Origin: DATAVB01 sp040414495
GTDB taxonomy: Bacteria > Actinomycetota > Actinomycetes > Mycobacteriales > QHCD01
Assembly: GCA_040414495.1 (NCBI GenBank)
Contig: JBEDUI010000010.1
Span: 1-5,755, forward strand
Direction: 5' to 3'
Length of the DNA stretch: 5,755 nucleotides
In this document: positions 1 through 4,801 of the stretch, one piece after another
Numbering within the stretch: position 1 is the first letter of the stretch
Layout of the letters: each line of letters opens with the position of its first letter
The notes under the pieces: generated by a model
The model's input: the letters and a program-made list of their open reading frames with translations, nothing else
What the model was told of the DNA's origin: nothing
The model's database searches: none
Translations under genes and position numbers: made by a program

Positions 1-306
1 GGACGTACGTTGCTTTACTTGTGGAGTGACTCGAATCACCCGCGCGTCAGCTCAAACTTCGCGCTCGGCGGCGGTGCTGCGGGTTCTGCTAGCGACGTTG
101 GCCTGAGAAAGCAGCCTTTCGCAATGGAGAGTGCCTGGGGCAGCCACCCGATCGATTAGGCGCCGTTTCAGCGCTTTCAGGGTCTGCAGCGGCGGCATTT
201 CTCGTTTCGTTTAGCCCTAGTGTGTGGCCAGCAGACGGAGACCCCATTTCCCGCGCTGCGTCGAAGGTCCAGCCACGTCGGTATTCGCGAATACATGGAG
301 GTCCGG
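1..306. other. Non-coding upstream region, no convincing gene
   Basis: I see no gene I can support here. Open frames crossing this stretch on the minus strand run into the following kinase gene and have no recognisable protein family. Small structures are visible: an ACGTACGT palindrome at 3-10, a 14-bp near-palindrome GTGACTCGAATCAC at 26-39, a small hairpin GAAAG-CAGC-CTTTC at 107-120, and two TTTCAG copies nine bases apart at 166-171 and 175-180. No convincing -35/-10 pair was found for the downstream gene, although its promoter should lie here. Confidence 0.5.
297..301 (+). promoter_or_regulatory. Shine-Dalgarno site that decides the start of the first kinase gene
   Basis: GGAGG lies five bases before GTG 307. 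It overlaps the in-frame ATG at 295, so that ATG would be too close to use it. The further in-frame GTG at 220 has no purine-rich site before it. This favours GTG 307 as the start. Confidence 0.6.
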
Positions 307-1272
307 GTGAGTACGGTCGAACGCTTGCCTCGCCGGCTTGACGCCAATGCAGCGGACCTGCGCCGGGGATGCGCTGCGGCCAAAGCAATAGCGACCGAGA
401 TCCTGGGCCGAGATCCGGGCCCGATGACAATTGCGGCGAGCATGTCTCATTACGTTTATATCGGCGCGGACGTCGTCGTGAAGATTGTCGACGCCGAAGG
501 GCATACCCGGCTGGATCGTGAGATTGCGCTCGCGCCCAGCCTGCCAGCCGGTTTGGGTGCCCCGCTGCTCGGCAGTGGGCGCTTCGAATGGGAAACGTGC
601 ACGGTCCGCTACGCCTGTTTCACTCGGCTCCCAGGAGCGTCGCCCGTCCCAGGTTTGCCTGGCATCGAGGCTGTCACGGCCCGGCGATGGGCCGAGCAAG
701 CTGTTCGGCTGCTGACCGACCTGCACCACTGGAGGCCCACCGGCGATGCCGAGCAGGCATTGAGAGGGTCGCCGGTCCATGAAGGATTCGTTGGTCGCGC
801 TGTATTGATCGAGAATGTTGAGCGCATCGCCGCCGCAGGCCGGGACGCCGTCGTGCCGCGCGCTCTGATCGATGGGTTGCTGGCAATAGCGCAGCGGGCA
901 CCGCTGCGGGCTCGGGCCGATGTCCCGGTTCACGCAGACGGCGACTGGGGCAACTGGCTGGTTCTAGATCAACGTGTCACCGCTCTGCTCGACTTCGAAC
1001 GCGCCCGTCTCGGTGACCCGGCCGATGACTGGGTTTTGCTGGCGGTCACCAGCGGGCCGCACCTCGACCTCGTTCTGAACGTCATTGCCGACGCGACGAT
1101 GATTGGGCTGGACGAACTCCGAGCCGAATGCGAGCTGCGCTCGGCAGCTTTTATCGCCGAGGACCTCCGTTCCGCGCTGGAACAGCCCGACATTCCCGCA
1201 TCGGCTACGGCACGAGTCCGTGATCTGGAAAGACTCGTTGTCGGACGTCGCTGGTGGTCGTACAACCGCTGA
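307..1272 (+). CDS. APH-fold phosphotransferase (aminoglycoside/choline kinase family)
   Basis: Predicted soluble ATP-dependent small-molecule kinase of the APH/choline kinase fold, 321 residues from GTG 307, the usual family length. Visible marks, numbered from that start: the ATP-anchoring lysine in VVVKIV (K59), its partner glutamate in DREIAL (E72), the catalytic loop HADGDWGN (H209, D211, N216), and the metal-binding segment LLDFE (D229) followed by LGDPADDW (D237). The loop reads HAD where most relatives have HGD, but the catalytic Asp and Asn remain, so the enzyme is probably active. Longer in-frame starts exist at ATG 295 (325 residues) and GTG 220 (350 residues); GGAGG at 297-301 favours 307. 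The gene stands alone on its strand and converges on the TetR gene. Substrate is unknown: aminoglycoside, macrolide, other natural product or a metabolite are all possible, and family membership alone does not show antibiotic resistance. Confidence 0.85.
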   Translation: MSTVERLPRRLDANAADLRRGCAAAKAIATEILGRDPGPMTIAASMSHYVYIGADVVVKIVDAEGHTRLDREIALAPSLPAGLGAPLLGSGRFEWETCTVRYACFTRLPGASPVPGLPGIEAVTARRWAEQAVRLLTDLHHWRPTGDAEQALRGSPVHEGFVGRAVLIENVERIAAAGRDAVVPRALIDGLLAIAQRAPLRARADVPVHADGDWGNWLVLDQRVTALLDFERARLGDPADDWVLLAVTSGPHLDLVLNVIADATMIGLDELRAECELRSAAFIAEDLRSALEQPDIPASATARVRDLERLVVGRRWWSYNR

Positions 1273-1290
1273 CGATCGGGTCAAGTCAAA

Positions 1291-1347
1291 TGGCGCTACC
1301 GGGTCTGGGAATTTGAAACGCAAAGTAGCGCCAGCGACGGTTGTCGC
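1291..1347. terminator. Stem-loop pair between convergent genes, possible bidirectional terminator
   Basis: A perfect 9-bp inverted repeat, TGGCGCTAC (1291-1299) and GTAGCGCCA (1325-1333), encloses a 25-nt loop. Directly after it, GCGAC-GGTT-GTCGC (1334-1347) forms a 5-bp stem with a tetraloop, three bases before the stop codon of the TetR gene on the other strand. The position between two converging genes fits transcription termination in both directions. There is no long T tract, as is common for actinobacterial terminators, so the function is inferred from structure and place. Confidence 0.5.
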
Positions 1348-1350
1348 GCC

Positions 1351-1965
1351 TTATGAGAGCACCGCGGCGGGATCGACCTTGGGGACCCGGTCGCCGGGGG
1401 CGGTGAACGCCGCTACCAGGGTGGCCGCGATCAGGGGGCCGGCGTCTTGGCGCTTGATCCGGCCGGCGCTGTAGTCGTCCGCCGCGGAGTGCATGAGTCG
1501 ATAGCAGACGGTGATCAGCCAGTGCCGTGGCAGGTCTCGGCGGAAGGCGCCGGCACGCTGTCCGCGTGCGATCACGGCATCCAGCCGACGGAAGTGCACG
1601 TCGTGGTGGGTGCGGACGCGTTCCTCGGGCAGTTCGTCCTCGGCCGCCTGGCGAATGGCGTTGAACCGGTGCACGACCTCCCAGGTCGCGGCCACAAGTC
1701 GTACCAGCGCGGCAGTTGGATCGCCGCTGGTGTCGACCGCGTCGAGGATCTCGCTGGACTGCGCGCTCACCCGCTTGAAGACCGCGTCGATGAGCTCCGC
1801 GCGGGTCTTGAAGTGCCCGTACAGCGTGACGCGCCCGACGCCGGCGGCTTGAGCGATCTGGGCGATGGTGGCTTGCGGATCGGTGCTCAGACAGTCCTGC
1901 GCGGCGTCGAGGATGGCCGCGACGTTGCGGCGTGCGTCGGCGCGCTGATCTCGTGTGGTTCCCAC
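1351..1965 (-). CDS. TetR/AcrR-family transcriptional repressor
   Basis: Ligand-responsive DNA-binding repressor of 204 residues, typical for the family. The N-terminal three-helix DNA-binding domain spans about residues 10-60; the helix-turn-helix is TIAQIAQAAGVGRVTLYGHF (33-52), with the family's TLYGHF signature leading into KTRAELIDAV. The remaining ~140 residues would form the helical ligand-binding and dimerisation domain, with no sequence clue to the ligand. The start is GTG, with AGAGG five bases upstream. It is divergently transcribed from the DHA2 exporter gene 83 bp away, and the gap contains a large palindrome (1974-2039). This is the classic layout of a repressor controlling both itself and a drug exporter. 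An activator role or distant targets cannot be excluded. Confidence 0.93.
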   Translation of the reverse strand: MGTTRDQRADARRNVAAILDAAQDCLSTDPQATIAQIAQAAGVGRVTLYGHFKTRAELIDAVFKRVSAQSSEILDAVDTSGDPTAALVRLVAATWEVVHRFNAIRQAAEDELPEERVRTHHDVHFRRLDAVIARGQRAGAFRRDLPRHWLITVCYRLMHSAADDYSAGRIKRQDAGPLIAATLVAAFTAPGDRVPKVDPAAVLS

Positions 1966-1970
1966 CGCAA

Positions 1971-1975
1971 CCTCT
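1971..1975 (-). promoter_or_regulatory. Shine-Dalgarno site of the TetR gene
   Basis: On the minus strand AGAGG sits five bases before the GTG start, supporting that start. It overlaps the outermost two bases of the operator palindrome. Confidence 0.6.
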
Positions 1976-2039
1976 AACTCGTACGTCGATGTTCGAGATA
2001 GTGTACCGTCTGTATCTCGAACACTGATGTTCGAGTTAG
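1974..2039. promoter_or_regulatory. 66-bp palindromic operator with four half-sites, for the TetR repressor
   Basis: Four copies of a 12-bp half-site, TGTTCGAGwTAG or its complement, fill the gap between the divergent genes. Site 1 is CTAACTCGTACG (1974-1985, 10 of 12 matches), a 4-nt spacer, then TGTTCGAGATAG (1990-2001). Site 2 is GTATCTCGAACA (2012-2023, 11 of 12), a 4-nt spacer, then TGTTCGAGTTAG (2028-2039). The two 28-bp palindromes lie 38 bp centre to centre, and the whole block is itself symmetric about 2006/2007; the inner pair TGTTCGAGATA/TATCTCGAACA is a perfect 11-bp inverted repeat. Binding by the adjacent TetR protein is inferred from position and symmetry. The block reaches both ribosome binding sites, so occupancy would cover both promoters. 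A possible -10 for the TetR gene, TACACT on the minus strand (2000-2005), lies at the centre; neither strand shows a convincing -35. Confidence 0.8.
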
Positions 2040-2044
2040 GGAGG
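2039..2044 (+). promoter_or_regulatory. Shine-Dalgarno site of the exporter gene
   Basis: GGGAGG lies four bases before ATG 2049. Its first base is the last base of the operator palindrome, so repressor binding reaches the translation start region of the exporter gene. Confidence 0.6.
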
Positions 2045-2048
2045 TGCG

Positions 2049-3473
2049 ATGACTACCATCGATTCCGTTCAGCGGCGCGCGCCAGGCGCTACGACCAAGC
2101 AGCGCTGGCTGGTATTGACCCTGTTGGCTACGGCGCAGCTGATGCTCGTGCTGGATGTGACGGTCGTGAACGTCGCCCTGCCCGACATCGGCACGACACT
2201 GAAGCTGAGTCGCGCGGCCGTGCCTTGGGTCCTCACCACCTACACGCTGGGCTTCGGCGGGCTGATGCTGCTCGGCGGCCGGGTCGCCGATCTGGTGGGC
2301 GCGCGGCGCGTAATGCTCCTCGGCTTGGCCGCCTTCACGGCATCGTCGTTGGGCTGCGCTCTCTCGGGCGGCTCGACTGAGCTGCTCGTGGCGCGCGGCG
2401 CGCAGGGCCTCAGTGCCGCGTTCCTTTCCCCCGCAGCGCTCGCGCTCGTCATGGCCACGTTCACCGGCGCGGACCGGAGCAAGGCACTGGCCGTCTGGTC
2501 GTCGCTGGCCGGGGCCGGATCGGCGCTCGGCGTGATTCTCGGCGGCGTGATCACCTCGACGATCAGTTGGCGCTGGATCTTCGCGATCAACGTGCCGATC
2601 GGCGCGGCCCTGCTCGTCCTGCTGCCCGCGGTGACCGCGGGCAGCCAGCCACAGCGCAAGGAACGTACCCGCATTGACCTGCTCGGCGCGACGCTGGTCA
2701 CCGGGAGTACCGGCGCGGCCATCTACGGCTTGGTCAACGCCGGAAGTCACGGCTGGACGGCGCCCGCCACGCTGGCCACGCTCGTGGTTGCAGCGGCCGG
2801 GTGGGGCGTCTTCGCGTGGGTAGAGCGCGTGGTCGCGTATCCGCTGCTCACCGTCACGCTGTTCCGGCGCCGCGCCGTGACCGGTGGTGCGTTCCTGATG
2901 CTGATCGCGACCGGCCTTTTGGTAGGCGGGTTCTTCCTCGGCTCCTTCGAGCTACAACGGGCGTTCGGCTATAGCGCGGAGCACGTCGGCGCGATGTTTC
3001 TGCCGATCGCGCTCGCCACCATTGTTGGAGCCCAGGCCGCAGGGCACCTCGTACGGCACCTCGACACACGCCGCATTGCCGTCGCTGGCCTGATGCTGGC
3101 CGCAGGTGGCTACGCAACGGCGTTGTGGTGGCACCGGCCCGCCGGTATCGTCGCCGGACTCGGTCTCGCCGGACTCGGCATTGGCGCCACGTTCGTCACC
3201 GCGTTCACCTCGTCGCTGGCCGACGCCTCACCTGAGGAGTCGGGCCTGCGCTCGGCGATCGTCGGCACCTTCCACGAACTCGGCGGCGCATTTGGTGTCG
3301 CCGTACTCGCCACTGCCAGCGGCGCCGCGTTGACGGCACGTGTCGTTGTCGCAAACGACTTCTTCCGGGCTTACGCCGTTGGCGCCATTACGGCGCTGAT
3401 CGCCGTACCCATCGCCGGATTGCTTGTACCGGCCGTGCGCAAACCCGCCGAATCAGGTGGTCATGGCCACTAA
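2049..3473 (+). CDS. DHA2-type major facilitator superfamily drug exporter (14 helices)
   Basis: Proton-driven multidrug-type exporter of the cytoplasmic membrane, 474 residues, matching the 14-helix DHA2 group (QacA/EmrB relatives). By eye, helices fall near 20-44, 56-75, 86-105, 112-136, 146-169, 176-195, 209-230, 240-258, 275-298, 312-332, 342-360, 366-388, 403-427 and 437-461. Signatures: helix-1 motif LDVTVVNVALP (35-45, with D36), motif A GGRVADLVGARR (76-87), and antiporter motif C GAGSALGVILGG (155-166) followed by WRWIFAINVPIG (174-185). GGHGH near the C-terminus is a short His/Gly tail. ATG 2049 has a strong GGGAGG upstream. It is divergent from the TetR gene across a shared operator, so it is very likely repressed until a ligand binds TetR. 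Substrate is not deducible. Third codon positions are strongly G/C and no TTA, ATA or AGA codons were seen, unlike the flanking genes. Confidence 0.94.
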   Translation: MTTIDSVQRRAPGATTKQRWLVLTLLATAQLMLVLDVTVVNVALPDIGTTLKLSRAAVPWVLTTYTLGFGGLMLLGGRVADLVGARRVMLLGLAAFTASSLGCALSGGSTELLVARGAQGLSAAFLSPAALALVMATFTGADRSKALAVWSSLAGAGSALGVILGGVITSTISWRWIFAINVPIGAALLVLLPAVTAGSQPQRKERTRIDLLGATLVTGSTGAAIYGLVNAGSHGWTAPATLATLVVAAAGWGVFAWVERVVAYPLLTVTLFRRRAVTGGAFLMLIATGLLVGGFFLGSFELQRAFGYSAEHVGAMFLPIALATIVGAQAAGHLVRHLDTRRIAVAGLMLAAGGYATALWWHRPAGIVAGLGLAGLGIGATFVTAFTSSLADASPEESGLRSAIVGTFHELGGAFGVAVLATASGAALTARVVVANDFFRAYAVGAITALIAVPIAGLLVPAVRKPAESGGHGH

Positions 3474-3502
3474 ATGAAGCTCACAAATACGTGGCAAATC
3501 TG

Positions 3503-3793
3503 TCAGGCCGCCAGCGAGGCGGCGACCTCCAAGATCGTGAGTGTGGGCTCCGCGTCGACCTCGCGGAATAGGCGGGGCGCGGCGGGCGGCTCGGTGCTGG
3601 CGCGCATGGCATCCAACGCTTCGTGGTCTCGCCACAGCGTCTGGATACGCCACTGTCCACCTGGGCCGCGCAGCAACTCGGTGCGAAGCAGACCGTCTGG
3701 TAGTGGGCCGGCCAGCAGCCTTTCGAAGCCCGCCTGCAGATCGGCCTCGCGCTCGGGCGTGACCCGAGCAGACACCTCCGTCAGCACGCGCAT
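3503..3793 (-). CDS. Small ABM-domain protein (antibiotic biosynthesis monooxygenase-like)
   Basis: A 96-residue protein with the size and pattern of the ABM superfamily, small dimeric ferredoxin-like folds. Some members are cofactor-free monooxygenases acting on polyketide quinols or heme; many have no known reaction. Visible pattern: first strand RVLTEVSARV (2-11), helix PEREADLQAGFERLLAG (13-29), strand TELLRGPGGQWRIQTLW (38-54), helix RDHEALDAMRAS (55-66), a Pro-rich link, and final strand PTLTILEV (83-90). I see no residue set that fixes the reaction. The start is ATG 3793 (minus strand), with GAGGAGG seven bases upstream. Its stop is 29 nt from the exporter stop, so the two genes converge and are not one operon; a role linked to the exporter's substrate is conjecture. 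No signal peptide, so cytoplasmic. Confidence 0.75.
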   Translation of the reverse strand: MRVLTEVSARVTPEREADLQAGFERLLAGPLPDGLLRTELLRGPGGQWRIQTLWRDHEALDAMRASTEPPAAPRLFREVDAEPTLTILEVAASLAA

Positions 3794-3927
3794 CGCACAT
3801 CCTCCTCGGTCACCGCCGATCTGAGAAACCTACCGGGCTGATCGGCTGGCGGTGGCCTGTTGTGGGAGGTCGGCACACGCTACGGAAATCGTTTGGGAGG
3901 TAGCCAGGCCCGGGGCAAGCTGCTGAT
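3794..3927. other. Divergent intergenic region between the ABM and methyltransferase genes
   Basis: This 134-bp gap should hold promoters for both genes, but I found no pair of hexamers good enough to call. It holds a direct repeat TGGGAGGT (3863-3870 and 3894-3901). These copies resemble ribosome binding sites but lie too far (27 nt or more) before ATG 3928 to serve it. Confidence 0.45.
3801..3807 (-). promoter_or_regulatory. Strong Shine-Dalgarno site of the ABM-domain gene
   Basis: GAGGAGG on the minus strand, seven bases before ATG 3793. An overlapping ATG at 3800 is out of frame with the gene and too close to the site. This is the best ribosome binding site in the window and supports this small gene being real and well translated. 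Confidence 0.65.
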
Positions 3928-4719
3928 ATGGGCCTTTGGGATGACGCTGCGGCCAGTAACCGTGCGGCGTGGAATGAAATTGCCGAGGTACGGTCGCGTG
4001 AGATCGACCGCAGCGGCCTCGATGCTCAATACTTCGCCAATGGTGGGGTAAACCTCCCTGACGTCGTAGTCGACGCGGTGCCTCAACCCGATGGTCTTCG
4101 GCTGCTTCACCTGCAATGCGCGAGTGGCGAGGAGTCGCTGTCTTGGGCCGTTCTCGGTGCTCGGGTCACCGCGGTCGATATTTCGGACGTACTGGTGGAC
4201 GTCGGCCGACGAAAGGCTGCAGAGGCAGGCCTGAATGTCGAATTCGTTAGAGCCGATGTCGGTGCTTTACCGGCGGAATTACGCTCCGGTGGGTTCGACA
4301 TCACCTACACGGGCGGTGGCGTGCTCGTATGGGTTCCCAATATTGACAGCTGGGCGCAGATCGTTGCGAGCACTTTGCGGCCGGGCGGCACATTTGTGCT
4401 CTACGACGGACACCCTATAGCTGGCTGTATGGAAGGCAGAGATTCAGGTATAGCCGTGGTAGGCGACTATTTCGGCCGCGCTGCACATCCTGAAAGCAGT
4501 TCGGGGTGGCGTCATTTTCCCGGCGGCGACAACGCCAGCAGCATCAAAGTTGAGTTCTCCTGGCCGCTCGGCGATATCGTGACGTCGTTGGTACGGGCGG
4601 GACTCGCGATCGAGCGGCTAACTGAGTATCCGAGCCAGGAGAAATGGCGCTTCGGCGACCACGTCGGCGAAGCCGGGCGGTTGCCTGGCATGTTTCTGCT
4701 TATTGCACGCCGCTCGTAA
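3928..4719 (+). CDS. Class I SAM-dependent methyltransferase
   Basis: Cytoplasmic 263-residue methyltransferase transferring a methyl group from S-adenosylmethionine to an unknown, probably small-molecule, acceptor. The N-terminal NRAAWNEIA (11-19) is common in this group. The SAM-binding motif I is LLHLQCASGEESLSWA (59-74), a version of the LLHLQC subgroup; then VTAVDIS (80-86, D84 likely contacting the SAM ribose), VRADVGAL (107-114), FDITYTGGGVLVWVPNID (123-140) and RPGGTF (151-156). The C-terminal FSWPLGDIVTSLVRAGLAIE (210-229) and RLPGMFLLIARR (251-262) match the end of that subgroup. An in-frame TAG at 3901 and no other start codon fix ATG 3928, although its ribosome binding site is poor (GGGG at 3912-3915). 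Two leucines, L114 and L118, use TTA (4267-4269, 4279-4281), and AGA and ATA codons also occur, a looser codon use than in the exporter. It may be co-transcribed with the downstream kinase-fold gene. Confidence 0.88.
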   Translation: MGLWDDAAASNRAAWNEIAEVRSREIDRSGLDAQYFANGGVNLPDVVVDAVPQPDGLRLLHLQCASGEESLSWAVLGARVTAVDISDVLVDVGRRKAAEAGLNVEFVRADVGALPAELRSGGFDITYTGGGVLVWVPNIDSWAQIVASTLRPGGTFVLYDGHPIAGCMEGRDSGIAVVGDYFGRAAHPESSSGWRHFPGGDNASSIKVEFSWPLGDIVTSLVRAGLAIERLTEYPSQEKWRFGDHVGEAGRLPGMFLLIARRS

Positions 4720-4735
4720 CGCATTTCAGTCTGGT

Positions 4736-4764
4736 TTGAATGCTTGAGGTTCTGCCAGTATCGA
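4736..4764 (+). promoter_or_regulatory. Possible promoter for the second kinase-fold gene
   Basis: TTGAAT (4736-4741), a 17-nt spacer and TATCGA (4759-4764) resemble a sigma-70-type promoter 37 bases before GTG 4802. The -10 match is only partial, and the gene could instead be read through from the methyltransferase gene, since no terminator is visible between them. Confidence 0.25.
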
Positions 4765-4799
4765 TGCACCGAAGTGACCTTTGCTGTGAGGTAGGTGCA
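4765..4799 (+). promoter_or_regulatory. Possible hairpin over the ribosome binding site of the second kinase-fold gene
   Basis: TGCACC (4765-4770) can pair with GGTGCA (4794-4799), and ACCT (4777-4780) with AGGT (4789-4792) inside it. Both candidate Shine-Dalgarno stretches, GAGG (4788-4791) and AGG (4793-4795), would be partly buried. AGG sits six bases before GTG 4802 and is the better-placed site. The stems are short and could be chance in GC-rich DNA. Confidence 0.25.
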
Positions 4800-4801
4800 G
4801 G

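Noticed and set aside
20..45. tRNA T-arm-like string around CTCGAATC
   Set aside because: The stem does not pair properly around a seven-base loop and no acceptor, D or anticodon arms can be drawn nearby.
220..306. N-terminal extension of the first kinase from GTG 220
   Set aside because: No ribosome binding site before GTG 220, and the added 29 residues show no family resemblance, while GTG 307 has GGAGG at good spacing.
217..933. Long minus-strand open frame (238 codons) opposite the first kinase gene
   Set aside because: It is the antisense shadow of a gene with clear kinase motifs; its translation has no recognisable family pattern, and long antisense frames are expected in GC-rich DNA.
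1447..1977. Plus-strand open frame (176 codons) opposite the TetR gene
   Set aside because: Antisense to a protein with a textbook TetR helix-turn-helix and a good ribosome binding site.
1974..2750. Minus-strand open frame (258 codons) opposite the exporter gene
   Set aside because: The translation is a low-complexity Arg/Gln/Glu/Ala-rich string typical of antisense reading of membrane protein codons, and it runs across the operator.
3466..3495. GCCAC/GTGGC inverted repeat across the exporter end and the convergent gap
   Set aside because: Only 5 bp with a 20-nt loop and no T tract; too weak to call a terminator.
3862..3903. Thirteen-codon leader frame (GTG 3862 to TAG 3901) before the methyltransferase
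   Set aside because: No clear ribosome binding site, no regulatory amino-acid run and no attenuator-like hairpins after it; such short frames occur by chance.
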